A stretch of 64,000 nucleotides of DNA from Lentzea albidocapillata subsp. violacea (GCF_900100275.1 NZ_FNET01000028.1:1-64000); one strand, 5' to 3'; shown: positions 1 through 9,294, numbered from the stretch's first letter. A program made the numbers and translations. Notes: a model not told the origin generated them from the sequence alone.

Positions 1-303
1 TGAGACAGTTCGGTCCCTATCCGCCGCGCGCGTAGGATACTTGAGGAAGGCTGTCCCTAGTACGAGAGGACCGGGACGGACGGACCGCTGGTGTGCCAGT
101 TGTTCTGCCAAGAGCATTGCTGGTTGGCTACGTTCGGAAGGGATAACCGCTGAAGGCATCTAAGCGGGAAGCTCGTTCCAAGATGAGGTATCCCACTCTT
201 CGTGAGTTAAGGCCCCCAGCTAGACCACTGGGTTGATAGGCCAGAGGTGGAAGACCGGTAACGGTTGGAGCTGACTGGTACTAATAGGCCGAGGACTTGT
301 TAC
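1..303 (+). rRNA. 23S ribosomal RNA, 3' end (partial)
   Basis: The sequence holds the sarcin-ricin stretch (agtacgagaggaccgggac, from about position 59) and the usual 23S 3' terminus ending near 'ctggtactaataggccgagg'. Only the last ~300 bases are in the window, so the 5' part lies upstream. The exact 3' end is set by similarity to other 23S ends and may be off by a few bases. Confidence 0.95.
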
Positions 304-380
304 AAAGACGCTACGCATCCACTGTGCGGTTCTGGAAGAACCGAGCGGCATTCCGATCGCCGCAGGTACATCTCCATAGA

Positions 381-499
381 GTTTCGGTGATCATAGCGTT
401 GGGGAAACACCCGGTCCCATTCCGAACCCGGTAGTTAAGCCCTTCTGCGCCGATGGTACTGCACTGGTTACGGTGTGGGAGAGTAGGTCGTCGCCGAAC
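381..499 (+). rRNA. 5S ribosomal RNA
   Basis: A ~117-119-base segment starts gtttcggtgatcatagcg and contains the conserved 'cccattccgaacccgg' loop and 'ggtactgc...gggagagtagg' helices of 5S rRNA. It follows the 23S tail by ~77 bases, as in a standard actinobacterial rRNA operon, and is followed by an intrinsic terminator. Confidence 0.95.
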
Positions 500-512
500 A
501 TTATTTCCAGAA

Positions 513-557
513 GACCCCTGAGGGTCGAGCACTTCGGTGCTCCCCTCAGGGGTGTTT
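513..557 (+). terminator. rRNA operon terminator
   Basis: The arms acccctgaggg and ccctcaggggt enclose an inner hairpin with a cttcgg loop. The stem-loop is followed by tttt and directly follows 5S, so it should end the rRNA transcript. Confidence 0.85.
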
Positions 558-601
558 TGCGTGCCCGGATTCTCGCTTGCGCGCTCTGATCTGATGGACC
601 C

Positions 602-1429
602 ATGGACGCCGTCGTGCACGCCACGCTGGAATCGTTCGACGCTGCCACCCACGATCGGCTGTCAGCCGATCCGGTGCGAAACACCGTGGCACTCACCTCG
701 CTGGACCGCATCCGCCGGTCACCGGCCACCGAACAACCACCGATCCTGATCACCTTCCACGAGAACGGCGAAGTGATCGGCTCGCTGGTCCGCACACCAC
801 CCTGGCCGTTCCAGGCGGCAGACCTCCCTCTCTCCGCGGTAGAGCTGGCGGCCGGCCTCGCCGCGAAGATCGACCCGGACGGTCCAGGGGTGACGGGCCC
901 GCGGGACAGGTCTGAGGCATTCGCCACCGCGACCGGCAAGAACTACACCGAATCCCTCACCACCAGGCAGTACCGCCTGACCACCCTCGCCCCGCCATCG
1001 GTCGGCGGCACCAGCCGCATGGCCACCGAGGACGACGTGGAGATCCTCGGCGCCTGGCGCGAAGCCTTCCTCAGCGAGGCCGTTCCCGAGGCGCCGGCCG
1101 CACCGACGACCGAAGCCATGCGCACCTCGCTGCGTCTCGGCCAGGGCCACGCCCTCTGGGTGATCGACGGCACGCCGGTCGCCTGGGCCGTGGCGAGTCG
1201 CCCGCAGGCCGGCATGACCAGGATCGGCCCGGTCTACACCCCGCCTGAGCACCGCAGGCACGGCTACGGGGCCGCGGTCAGCGCGGTCGCCACCCGGTGG
1301 GCACTGGACCAGGGCGCCACCGACGTACTGCTCTTCGCGGACCTGACCAACCCGACCTCGAACTCGATCTACCAACGCATCGGCTTCGAGCCACTCGACG
1401 ACTGGGCGGAGTTCTGGTGGAAGCACTGA
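602..1429 (+). CDS. GNAT family N-acetyltransferase
   Basis: A 275-residue protein with a C-terminal GNAT fold. The acetyl-CoA pyrophosphate-binding loop is visible as PPEHRRHGYGAAV (about residues 214-226), and a typical GNAT end motif NSIYQRIGF lies near 254. The N-terminal half (SADPVRNTVALTSL...) resembles the divergent N-terminal lobe of two-lobed actinobacterial GNAT proteins. The next gene is a clear paralogue overlapping it by 13 bases, so the two arose by tandem duplication and are probably co-transcribed. The acyl acceptor is unknown. The ATG at 602 gives an N terminus that matches that of the paralogue. Confidence 0.85.
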   Translation: MDAVVHATLESFDAATHDRLSADPVRNTVALTSLDRIRRSPATEQPPILITFHENGEVIGSLVRTPPWPFQAADLPLSAVELAAGLAAKIDPDGPGVTGPRDRSEAFATATGKNYTESLTTRQYRLTTLAPPSVGGTSRMATEDDVEILGAWREAFLSEAVPEAPAAPTTEAMRTSLRLGQGHALWVIDGTPVAWAVASRPQAGMTRIGPVYTPPEHRRHGYGAAVSAVATRWALDQGATDVLLFADLTNPTSNSIYQRIGFEPLDDWAEFWWKH

Positions 1430-2226
1430 GCCACAACAACATCAACGACTTCCTCGCCGTAGCGGGCGACTTCCTCAACGCCGACCCCGTGAACAACAGC
1501 GTGCACCTGACCAGCGTGGACGCCGCAGTACAGGGGCGCAGGACACCGACAGCGTTGATCTCGTTGCACGACAACGGAACCGTGGTCGGCGCGGTGACCC
1601 AGATGGACGGTCGTCCGCTGCACGTCGCCGCGATGCCACCGGCCGCGGCTCCACTCGTCGTGGCAGCACTCAAAGACAGCGAGATCAACGAGGTCACCGG
1701 AACGCGGGAGCGGGTCGACGCCTTCCGCACGCTCTGGCGGGAGGGTGGCAAGGAGCTCTACGCCCTGCGGCTCTACCGGCTGGGGGACCTGGTCGTGCCG
1801 GACGTCCACGGTGAGCCGAGGCCGGCCACACCCGCCGACGACGACCTGATCACCGACTGGTGGACCGCCTTCGTGGCCGAACTGGACGGACTCCCGCGAG
1901 CCGAGGCCGAGAAGCGGGCGGCGGACAGCCGATGGATGCCCGCCGGGCACGTCGTGTGGCAGGTCGACGGCGTCCCGGTGTCGTGGGCGGCGAGCACCAC
2001 CCCGATCGGCGGGGTGTCGCGGGTCGGCCCCGTCTACACCCCGCCCGAGCACCGCCGTCACGGCTACGCGGCCGCAGTCACCGCCGCGGTCAGCCAGTGG
2101 GCGTACGGCGAAGGCGTCGACCATGTCGTCCTCACCGCGGACCTCGCCAACGCCACGGCGAACTCCGTTTACCAGGGAATCGGCTTCCGCGCCGTTTCCG
2201 ACTGGTCCGAGTACAGCTGGGTCTAA
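1417..2226 (+). CDS. GNAT family N-acetyltransferase (tandem paralogue)
   Basis: Read from GTG 1417 this is 269 residues. The open frame extends further upstream, but inside the previous gene and without homology, so the GTG is preferred. It shares blocks with its upstream neighbour along the whole length: LNADPVNNSVHLTS versus LSADPVRNTVALTS near the N terminus, the acetyl-CoA loop PPEHRRHGYAAAV, and NSVYQGIGF near the C terminus. Its stop codon overlaps the stop of the convergent Lrp-type gene. The substrate is not predictable. A paired action or heterodimer with the first GNAT is possible but is only inference. Confidence 0.85.
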   Translation: MEALSHNNINDFLAVAGDFLNADPVNNSVHLTSVDAAVQGRRTPTALISLHDNGTVVGAVTQMDGRPLHVAAMPPAAAPLVVAALKDSEINEVTGTRERVDAFRTLWREGGKELYALRLYRLGDLVVPDVHGEPRPATPADDDLITDWWTAFVAELDGLPRAEAEKRAADSRWMPAGHVVWQVDGVPVSWAASTTPIGGVSRVGPVYTPPEHRRHGYAAAVTAAVSQWAYGEGVDHVVLTADLANATANSVYQGIGFRAVSDWSEYSWV

Positions 2227-2672
2227 TCGAGCAGGTCGGGTGACAACGGGCGGTTGCGGACGTGGGAGGAGAACACGAGCGAGGTCGTCGTGTCGCCGTA
2301 ACGCTGCATCACCTCGACGAGCTCCTCCAACTCGACCATCGTCCGGCAGACGACCCGCAGCAGCCAGCAGTCGTCGCCCGTCACGTGGTCCGCGTCGAGG
2401 ATCTGCGGCAGTACCAGGACCTGTGAACGGAACCGAGGCGTGTCGAGCGACCGCACCCGCACGCGCACGATCGACTCGATCGGCAGGCCCAGTCGGGAAG
2501 GCGACACCACCGCGGTGAAGCCCGTGATCACGCCCAGCGACTCCAGGCGCCGCACCCGTTCGGTCACCGCCGGCGCGGACAGCGACACCTCGCGGCCCAG
2601 CGCGCTGAACGACATCCGCCCGTCCTCCTGCAGCAGCGACAGGATCTTCCAGTCCACGGCATCGAGTTCCAC
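2223..2672 (-). CDS. Lrp/AsnC family transcriptional regulator
   Basis: Read from GTG 2672 the protein has 149 residues, the normal length for this family. It begins with the typical ELDAVDWKILSLLQEDGR helix and a winged HTH (SFSALGREVSLSAPAVTERVRRLE). The C-terminal half (VTGDDCWLLRV...VEVMQRYGDTTTSLVFS) is the RAM/AsnC effector domain, which usually binds an amino acid. A longer reading to 2765 adds an Arg/Cys-rich stretch unlike the family. It is divergent from the rhodanese gene with ~80 bases between them, so control of that gene and itself is likely. Confidence 0.9.
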   Translation of the reverse strand: MELDAVDWKILSLLQEDGRMSFSALGREVSLSAPAVTERVRRLESLGVITGFTAVVSPSRLGLPIESIVRVRVRSLDTPRFRSQVLVLPQILDADHVTGDDCWLLRVVCRTMVELEELVEVMQRYGDTTTSLVFSSHVRNRPLSPDLLD

Positions 2673-2752
2673 CTGGAAATCATAGGGAGAACGTCCCGAA
2701 CACCTGGACTTCCGCATGTCCGAAAGAGCACGGTCCCAGCAGGATCGAAGGC

Positions 2753-3184
2753 ATGACGAACGCACTGCGCTTCCCCGCCGCCGACCCGCGCGCCGCCGCC
2801 GCCCACTTCGCCGCCGAGCTCGCGTTCGAGGCCGACCCCGACGACGTGCACCGCGACATGACGGACGGCAACACCCAGGACTACGTCCTCGTGGAGACGC
2901 GCGCCCCGGAGGCGTTCGCGCAGGCCCGCATCCCCGGCGCGATCAACCTGCCCTACCGCGACCTGCCGGAGCGGCTCGACCTCGACCCGGACCTGGTCTA
3001 CATCTGCTACTGCGAGAGCTTCCAGTGCAACGCGGCGACCAAGGGCGCCCTCGCGCTCGCCCAGCGGGGATACCGCGTCAAGCGGCTCTCGGGCGGGATC
3101 ACGGCCTGGCGGGAGGCGGGGTATCCGGTCGAGTCGGACCAGCTCGCCGGAGCGGGCGTATCGAAGGTCGCGTGTCACTGCTGA
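2753..3184 (+). CDS. Rhodanese-like domain protein
   Basis: A 143-residue single rhodanese domain. Family features seen are VLVETRAPEAFAQARIPGAINLPY, the active-site loop with Cys in SFQCNAATKGALALA, and GYRVKRLSGGITAWREAGYPV near the end. Rhodaneses move sulfane sulfur onto thiophilic acceptors. The catalytic Cys is present, but the active loop differs from the classic CRxGxR. The C terminus ends in CHC, an extra pair of cysteines that could carry sulfur or metal (inference). It is divergent from the Lrp-type regulator, a common arrangement for a regulated target. Confidence 0.88.
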   Translation: MTNALRFPAADPRAAAAHFAAELAFEADPDDVHRDMTDGNTQDYVLVETRAPEAFAQARIPGAINLPYRDLPERLDLDPDLVYICYCESFQCNAATKGALALAQRGYRVKRLSGGITAWREAGYPVESDQLAGAGVSKVACHC

Positions 3185-3209
3185 CCTCACCCCACCTAGG
3201 CTCGGTCGT

Positions 3210-3965
3210 GTGAACGCACCACGCCTGCTCGTCCTGCAACCCTCGCAGTCAGACCCGCTGGCCAAGCTCGGGGACTGGCTCGAGGCCGAAGGCATCGCCA
3301 TCGACCTCGTGGCTCTCAAGAACGAGCCCGCGCCGGAGAACCTCGACGGCTACCAGGGCGTCGTCTGTCTCGGTGGTGAGATGGGCGCGCTCGACGACCT
3401 CGACCACCCGTGGCTCGCGGACGCCCGCCGACTGCTGTCGAGCGCCGTGTCGAAGCGGCTGCCCACCCTCGCGATCTGCCTCGGCGCGCAGCTGCTCGCG
3501 GTCGCCACCGGCGGCCAGGTCCGCAAGGGTCCGCAGGGCCCGGAGGTCGGCGTGCTGCTGGTGGCGAAGCGCGACGCCGCGGCTAGCGATCCGCTGTTCG
3601 CCGACCTGCCGTTCACGCCGGACGTGCTGCAGTTCCACAACGACGAGGTGCACCTGCTGCCGCCCGGCGCCGAGCACCTCGCGGCGTCCCCGAAATATCC
3701 GAATCAGGCGTTTCGGGTCGGGGAGAGTGCTTACGGCCTTCAGTTCCACATCGAGACGACGCCGGAAATCGTCCTGAACTGGGTGGTCAAGGATCCTGAT
3801 TCGGCTTCCTGTGCGCGAGCTCACCACTTCGACCAGGAGTTCCTCGAACAGGCACACCGCGACTTCGAAGAGGTGTGGCAGCCGTTCGTCGGCAGATTCG
3901 CGAAACTCGTTCGGGGAGAACTGTTGCCCGCACTGGGTTCGGGCACACGACTTCCGTTGGTGTGA
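3210..3965 (+). CDS. Type 1 glutamine amidotransferase (GMP synthase-like GATase)
   Basis: A 251-residue stand-alone class I GATase. The nucleophile is Cys90 in LAICLGAQLLA, and the other triad residues are His180 and Glu182 in GLQFHIETTPE. The oxyanion strand GGEMGALDDLDHPWL is also seen. Such proteins hydrolyse glutamine or gamma-glutamyl substrates. No synthetase partner is adjacent, so a gamma-glutamyl hydrolase role is as likely as an ammonia-transfer role. The start is GTG 3210, only 25 bases after the rhodanese stop, which suggests co-transcription. Confidence 0.88.
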   Translation: MNAPRLLVLQPSQSDPLAKLGDWLEAEGIAIDLVALKNEPAPENLDGYQGVVCLGGEMGALDDLDHPWLADARRLLSSAVSKRLPTLAICLGAQLLAVATGGQVRKGPQGPEVGVLLVAKRDAAASDPLFADLPFTPDVLQFHNDEVHLLPPGAEHLAASPKYPNQAFRVGESAYGLQFHIETTPEIVLNWVVKDPDSASCARAHHFDQEFLEQAHRDFEEVWQPFVGRFAKLVRGELLPALGSGTRLPLV

Positions 3966-4051
3966 CGTTACTTTCGTAGGTTTTTAGACATCCTCCGTTA
4001 GCGGTACCGTAATCTCCTGGACAGCTTGTTCGATCCAGCCGGAGGATCACT

Positions 4052-5185
4052 GTGGATCCCGCTCTTGTAGTGATCATCGTCGTCATCACTGCTCTCATCT
4101 TCGACTTCACCAACGGGTTCCACGACACGGCCAACGCCATGGCCACCTCCATCGCCACGGGTGCGTTGAAGCCCCGCACGGCGGTCGCGCTGTCGGCGGT
4201 TCTCAACCTCGTAGGCGCCTTCCTGTCCGTTGAGGTCGCCAAGACCATCTCCGGCGGCATCGTCGACGACGCGCAGATCACGCCCGCCATCATCTTCGGC
4301 GGGCTGGTCGGCGCGATCATGTGGAACCTCGTCACCTGGTACATCGGCCTGCCGTCGAGTTCGTCGCACGCGCTGTTCGGCGGCCTGATCGGTGCGGCGT
4401 GGGTCGCGTCCGGTGTGGACGCCATCCACTTCGCCAAGGTCGTCGACAAGGTGCTGGTGCCGGCGATCGTCGCGCCGCTGGTCGCCGGTCTGGTCGCGGC
4501 CATCGCCACGATCGTCGTCTACCGGCTCAAGAAGGCGGCGGACCCGCGCGTCGCGCACACCGGCTTCAAGGTCGGCCAGGTCGCGTCCGCCTCGCTCGTC
4601 TCCCTCGCGCACGGCACGAACGACGCGCAGAAGACGATGGGCATCATCACGCTCGCGCTGATCACGTCCGGTTCGCTCGCCCCCGGCTCCGGCCCGCCCA
4701 CCTGGGTGATCGTCAGCGCCGGTCTCGCGATCGCGGCGGGCACGTATCTCGGCGGCTGGCGCATCACGCACACGATGGGCCGCGGCCTGACGACCATCGA
4801 GCCCGCGCAGGGCTTCGCGGCGCAGACCTCGACGGCCACGGCGATCCTCGCGTCGTCGCACCTCGGCTTCGCGCTGTCCACGACGCACGTCGCGTCCGGC
4901 GGCATCATGGGCTCCGGCCTCGGCCGTGACCGCCGCGGTGTCAACTGGGGCACCATGGGCAAGATGGCCGCCGGCTGGCTGTTCACGCTGCCCGCCGCCG
5001 GCCTCGTCGGAGCCCTCGCGGGCAAGTGGGCGTCGACCGGCAGCGTCGGCATCATCGGCGTCGCCACCATCGGAATCGTGGTGTCGCTGGGCATCTGGAT
5101 CCTGGCGCGGCGCGAGCCGGTCAAGCCGGAGCACATCGTCGACGAGGTCGCGGCCCAGGCCGAGCTGCACAAGGTGGCGGCATGA
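4052..5185 (+). CDS. PiT family inorganic phosphate transporter
   Basis: A 377-residue polytopic membrane protein with the two inverted PiT signatures. The first is FTNGFHDTANAMATSIATGAL (residues ~19-38) and the second is SLAHGTNDAQKTMGIITLAL (~188-207). PiT carriers take up neutral metal-phosphate by cation symport. The GTG start at 4052 has a good RBS (ggagg, nine bases before). The stop overlaps the following small membrane gene by four bases (ATGA). I saw no convincing PhoP box in the ~85 bases upstream. Confidence 0.93.
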   Translation: MDPALVVIIVVITALIFDFTNGFHDTANAMATSIATGALKPRTAVALSAVLNLVGAFLSVEVAKTISGGIVDDAQITPAIIFGGLVGAIMWNLVTWYIGLPSSSSHALFGGLIGAAWVASGVDAIHFAKVVDKVLVPAIVAPLVAGLVAAIATIVVYRLKKAADPRVAHTGFKVGQVASASLVSLAHGTNDAQKTMGIITLALITSGSLAPGSGPPTWVIVSAGLAIAAGTYLGGWRITHTMGRGLTTIEPAQGFAAQTSTATAILASSHLGFALSTTHVASGGIMGSGLGRDRRGVNWGTMGKMAAGWLFTLPAAGLVGALAGKWASTGSVGIIGVATIGIVVSLGIWILARREPVKPEHIVDEVAAQAELHKVAA

Positions 5186-5367
5186 AGGTCGACTGGACGG
5201 CGCTGCTCCAGGTCTTCGGCGCCACGCTGCTGGCCACGGTCGTGGTCGTGACCTTGTTCGTGCTCGGCATCCGCGCCCTTTCGGGTGACAAGAAGGTGCC
5301 CGCGTACGCGAGCTTCGCCGGTTGCGTGGCGGTCGTGCTCTACGGACTCTCACTGATCGTCTTCTGA
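5182..5367 (+). CDS. Small two-helix membrane protein next to PiT
   Basis: A 61-residue protein that starts ATGAAGGTC, overlapping the PiT stop by four bases. Two hydrophobic helices are visible: LLATVVVVTLFVLGI (~15-29) and FAGCVAVVLYGLSLIVF (~45-61), joined by a short charged loop GDKKVP. Small genes of this kind are often seen translationally coupled to actinobacterial PiT carriers, so an accessory or stabilising role is likely but unproven. Confidence 0.8.
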   Translation: MKVDWTALLQVFGATLLATVVVVTLFVLGIRALSGDKKVPAYASFAGCVAVVLYGLSLIVF

Positions 5368-5400
5368 CCGTGTGAACGCACGCATTAGGGTTGGCTCACG

Positions 5401-8301
5401 ATGAGCGAACCAGTGCGCCACGCGTCGCCGGCACGATTCGGGCTCACCGAGCCGCGCAGCGAGGAAGTGCTGCGCGGACTCGGTCTGTGGGCCGACCGCC
5501 GGCCCACCGAGGGCTCCGAGGCGGTGCTGTCCGCGCTGTCCCGCTGCCCCGATCCGGACCTGGCGTTGCGTGGCTTGGAGCGCCTCCAAGCCGTCGCCGA
5601 CTGGGACGCCCTGTCGGCCGCGCTGCACAAGGACGTCGTGGTGCGCGGGCGTCTGCTCGCCGTGCTCGGCTCGTCCACCGCGCTGTCGGACTTCCTCGTC
5701 GCGAACCCCGGCCGGTGGCGTTCGCTGACCGACGAGGTTGACGTGTCGTTGGACCTGGCGGACGGCGCCGTGCTCCGCACGGAGTACCGGGCGAAGCTGC
5801 TGCTCGTTGCCGCCAACGACCTTGCGCACGTCGTTGAGCCCGAGTTGCTGTTCGTCCCGTACGACACGGTGGCGGCGCAACTGTCCGATTTGGCCGTGTC
5901 GGCGCTGAGGGCGTCGTTGAAGCTCGCCGCAGAGCGGGTGAACGGCGCTGACCGCTGCCGGCTCGCCGTGATCGCGATGGGCAAGTGCGGCGCGAACGAG
6001 CTGAACTACGTGAGCGACGTCGATGTCGTGTTCGTCGCCGAGGGCGATCTGGGCGTGGCGACGCGGCTGGCCGGCACGATGATGCAGATCGCCGGCCAGT
6101 CGTGCTTCGAGGTCGACGCGGCGCTGCGGCCGGAGGGCAAGGCGGGTGCACTGGTCCGCACCTTGGACGGGCACGCGTCGTACTACCGGAAGTGGGCGCG
6201 GACCTGGGAGTTCCAGGCGCTGCTGAAGGCCCGGCCGGTCGCCGGTGACGCCGAGCTGGGGCAGGCGTACCTCGACGTCGTGCGGCCCTACGTGTGGACG
6301 GCGGCCGAGCGCGAGAACTTCGTCGAGGACGTGCAGGCGATGCGGCGCCGGGTCGAGGACCACGTGCCGACCGGGCTCGCCGACCGTGAGCTGAAGCTCG
6401 GCCGCGGTGGTCTGCGTGATGTCGAGTTCGCCGTGCAGCTGCTGCAGCTCGTGCACGGACGCTCCGACGAGGACCTGCGCATCCAGGCGACGACGGCCGC
6501 GCTGGCCGCGTTGGGCCAGGGTGGATACGTCGGGCGCGAGGACGCTGCGGAGTTCGGGCGCTCTTACCGGTTCCTGCGCACGTTGGAGCACCGGCTGCAG
6601 TTGCAGCGTTTACTGCGCACGCACCTGTTCCCGGCCGACGACGACGTGACGGCGTTGCGGTGGCTGGCGCGTTCGGTGGGGCTCGCCGCGGACGGGCGGA
6701 AGTCCGAGGGGCAGGTGCTGCTCGCGGAGTTCCGCAAGCACGCCAACCAGGTCCGGCGGCTGCACGAGAAGCTGTTCTACCGGCCGCTGCTGCAGTCCGT
6801 GGCGGGCGTGCCGACCGAGGCGTTGCGGCTCACCACCAAGGAGGCCGTGGCGCGGCTGGCGGCGTTGGGCTACACGTCGCCGGACGGCGCGTTGCGGCAC
6901 ATCCAGGCGTTGACGCACGGGATGTCGCGGCGCGCCCGCATCCAGGGCGCCCTGTTGCCCGTGCTGCTCGACCTCTTCGCCGGCACGCCCGACGCCGACG
7001 GCGGGCTGCTCGCGTACCGGAAGGTGTCCGAGGCGCTCGCGGAAACTCCTTGGTACCTGAGGCTTCTGCGTGACGAGGGCGCTGTCGTCCAACGGCTCGC
7101 GGTGCTGCTGGGCACTTCTCGCTTCGTGCCCGATCTGCTGGTGCGCGCGCCGGAGGTGTTGCGGCTGCTCGCGGACACCGAGGCGTTGGTCGGCGGTGAC
7201 CCGCACTCGATCGGGAAACCCCTGCGCAGCGCCGTTTCCCGGTACGGCGACGCGGCGCGGGCCATCGCGGCCGCACGATCGTTGCGGCGGCACGAGATGT
7301 TGCGGATCGCCGCCGCGGACCTGTTGGGGTTCATGCCGTTGGAGACGGTGTGCGCCTCGCTGTCCGAGGTGTGGGGTTCGGTGTTGCAAAGCGCGCTCGA
7401 CGCTGCGGTGCGTGCGTCCGGCGAGTCCGTGGCCGCGCTGTCCGTGATCGGGATGGGCCGGCTCGGCGGCCATGAGCTCGGCTACGGCTCGGACGCGGAC
7501 GTGTTGTTCGTGTGCCGGCCGCACGAGGGCGTGTCCGACGCCGAGGCGGTGAAGTGGGCGAGCGGGGTCGTGGAGAAGATCCGGCGGCTGCTCGGCGCGC
7601 CGTCGCAGGACCCGCCGTTGCAGGTCGACGCGGACCTGCGGCCGGAAGGCAGGCAGGGGCCGCTGGTGCGGACGCTGGACTCCTACCGCGCGTACTACCG
7701 GCAGTGGGCCGAGATCTGGGAGAAGCAGGCGCTGCTGCGGGCCCGGTTCATCGCGGGCGACGCCGCGCTGGGGGCCGAGTTCGAGGAGCTGATCGAGCCG
7801 CTGCGGTATCCGGCCGCCGGTCTGGACGCGGCGTCCGTGCGGGAGATCCGGCGGATCAAGGCACGGGTCGACGCGGAACGGCTGCCGCGGGGCGCTGATC
7901 CGAGCACGCACACCAAGCTCGGGCGCGGTGGGCTCGCGGACGTGGAATGGACCGTGCAGTTGTTGCAGCTGCAGCACGCTGGCGCCGTACCCGGCCTGCG
8001 CACACCGTCCACAATGGCCGCGATGGCGGCCGCCGTCGACGCCGGCCTGCTCGCCGCCGAGGACGCCACCGCGCTGAGGACCGCGTGGAACCTCGCGACG
8101 CAGGCACGCAACGCCGTGACGCTGGTCCGGGGCAAGGCCTCCGACCAGCTGCCGACGTCCGGCCGCGATCTGGTCGCGGTCGCGTCGGTGATGGGGCACG
8201 AGCCCGGCGGCGATCCGGGTGAGTTCCTGGAGGAATATCGCAGGACCACTCGTCGTGCACGTGCGGTGGCCGAGCGTGTCTTCTACGGTGAGAAACCGTG
8301 A
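5401..8301 (+). CDS. glnE: Bifunctional glutamine synthetase adenylyltransferase/deadenylase
   Basis: A 966-residue protein with the duplicated nucleotidyltransferase layout of GlnE. The N-terminal deadenylase half carries GKCGANELNYVSDVDVVFV near residues 194-212. The C-terminal adenylylation half carries GMGRLGGHELGYGSDADVLF near 684-703. Each has the paired acidic residues that bind Mg and ATP. It sets the activity of GlnA by AMP transfer to a Tyr, and the likely target Tyr (DLYELPPEE) is present in the glnA gene of this same window. In mycobacteria glnE lies beside glnA genes. Here an inserted element and several small genes separate them. Confidence 0.96.
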   Translation: MSEPVRHASPARFGLTEPRSEEVLRGLGLWADRRPTEGSEAVLSALSRCPDPDLALRGLERLQAVADWDALSAALHKDVVVRGRLLAVLGSSTALSDFLVANPGRWRSLTDEVDVSLDLADGAVLRTEYRAKLLLVAANDLAHVVEPELLFVPYDTVAAQLSDLAVSALRASLKLAAERVNGADRCRLAVIAMGKCGANELNYVSDVDVVFVAEGDLGVATRLAGTMMQIAGQSCFEVDAALRPEGKAGALVRTLDGHASYYRKWARTWEFQALLKARPVAGDAELGQAYLDVVRPYVWTAAERENFVEDVQAMRRRVEDHVPTGLADRELKLGRGGLRDVEFAVQLLQLVHGRSDEDLRIQATTAALAALGQGGYVGREDAAEFGRSYRFLRTLEHRLQLQRLLRTHLFPADDDVTALRWLARSVGLAADGRKSEGQVLLAEFRKHANQVRRLHEKLFYRPLLQSVAGVPTEALRLTTKEAVARLAALGYTSPDGALRHIQALTHGMSRRARIQGALLPVLLDLFAGTPDADGGLLAYRKVSEALAETPWYLRLLRDEGAVVQRLAVLLGTSRFVPDLLVRAPEVLRLLADTEALVGGDPHSIGKPLRSAVSRYGDAARAIAAARSLRRHEMLRIAAADLLGFMPLETVCASLSEVWGSVLQSALDAAVRASGESVAALSVIGMGRLGGHELGYGSDADVLFVCRPHEGVSDAEAVKWASGVVEKIRRLLGAPSQDPPLQVDADLRPEGRQGPLVRTLDSYRAYYRQWAEIWEKQALLRARFIAGDAALGAEFEELIEPLRYPAAGLDAASVREIRRIKARVDAERLPRGADPSTHTKLGRGGLADVEWTVQLLQLQHAGAVPGLRTPSTMAAMAAAVDAGLLAAEDATALRTAWNLATQARNAVTLVRGKASDQLPTSGRDLVAVASVMGHEPGGDPGEFLEEYRRTTRRARAVAERVFYGEKP

Positions 8302-9230
8302 AAGCGATCGCGTACACCCGGTTCGGCGATGCCGACGTCATGTCGTTGCAGGAACTGCCCGACCCGCTGATCGGGCCTGATCACGTGCTGGTGGACGTGC
8401 GCGCGGCCGGGGTGAACCCGGTGGACTGCAAGATCAGAGCCGGGTACCTGCAGGGTCTGCTGCCGCACCACCTGCCGTTGATCCCCGGCTGGGACGTGGC
8501 GGGCGTCGTGCGGGCGGTCGGCGTCGGCGTGTACGACTGGAAGCCGGGCGACGAGGTGCTCGCGTATGCGCGCAAGGACCACGTCCAGTTCGGCACCTGC
8601 GCCGAGTCGGTCTCGGTGCCGGACCGGATGATCGCGCGCAAACCGTCCACCGTGGACTTCGTGACCGCGGCTGCGTTGCCGCTGGCAGGACTGACGGCGC
8701 TGCAGTCGTTGAAGGCCGTCGGCACCGGTCCCGGTGACGTCGTCCTGGTGCACGCGGCCGCCGGTGGCGTCGGCCATCTCCAGGTGCAGATCGCGCGTGA
8801 ACTGGGCGCCGCGCGGGTGATCGGCACCGCGTCGCCGCGCAACCACGAGTTCGTGCGGTCGCTCGGGGCCGAACCGGTCGCCTACGGTGACGCGCTGGTC
8901 GACTCGGTCGCGGAGCTCGTCGGCGGCGACGGCCTGGTCGACGCGGTGGTCGACAACGTGGGAGGGCTCGCGTTCGACCAGTCGTTGCAGCTGGTGCGCG
9001 ACCGGGCGCGGATGACGTCCATTGTGGATGGAGCGAGGGCGCTGGAGAACGGTGTGGTCAACACCTGGGCGCGGCCCGACGCCGGGCAGACGCAGTGGCT
9101 GGTGGACCTGGTCGCGGCCGGGAGGCTGCGCGTCGAGGTGCAGCAGACTTTTCCGTTGGCAGAGGCCGTGAAGGCGCACAGGTTGCTCGAAGGTGGCCAT
9201 GTGCGAGGAAAAATTGTACTGACCGTCTGA
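8298..9230 (+). CDS. NADP-dependent zinc-free alcohol dehydrogenase/quinone oxidoreductase
   Basis: A 310-residue medium-chain dehydrogenase/reductase. It has the GroES-like N-terminal part (GVNPVDCKIRAGYLQG, PGWDVAGVVRAVG) and a Rossmann nucleotide loop VHAAAGGVGHLQVQIAREL near residues 152-170. No structural zinc cysteines are seen, which fits the quinone reductase/enoyl reductase branch. The GTG start overlaps the glnE stop by four bases, so the genes are translationally coupled. The substrate is unknown. Confidence 0.88.
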   Translation: MKAIAYTRFGDADVMSLQELPDPLIGPDHVLVDVRAAGVNPVDCKIRAGYLQGLLPHHLPLIPGWDVAGVVRAVGVGVYDWKPGDEVLAYARKDHVQFGTCAESVSVPDRMIARKPSTVDFVTAAALPLAGLTALQSLKAVGTGPGDVVLVHAAAGGVGHLQVQIARELGAARVIGTASPRNHEFVRSLGAEPVAYGDALVDSVAELVGGDGLVDAVVDNVGGLAFDQSLQLVRDRARMTSIVDGARALENGVVNTWARPDAGQTQWLVDLVAAGRLRVEVQQTFPLAEAVKAHRLLEGGHVRGKIVLTV

Positions 9231-9254
9231 AACCTTCAGGTATTTCTTCAGGTT

Positions 9255-9280
9255 CGGGGGCACACCTCGCGGTGTGCCCC
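9255..9280. terminator. Hairpin between convergent genes
   Basis: The arms ggggcacacc and ggtgtgcccc flank a short loop (tcgc). It lies between the oxidoreductase on + and the small gene on -, so it could stop both transcripts. There is no T tract, so strength is uncertain. Confidence 0.6.
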
Positions 9281-9294
9281 ACTTCTGGACCTGC

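Noticed and set aside
3966..4051. Pho box before the phosphate transporter
   Set aside because: No tandem GTTCAC-like 11-base repeats can be seen in this stretch.
5026..5367. 113-residue version of the small membrane protein beside PiT
   Set aside because: The first 52 codons lie within the PiT gene. The ATG at 5182 overlapping the PiT stop is the natural start.
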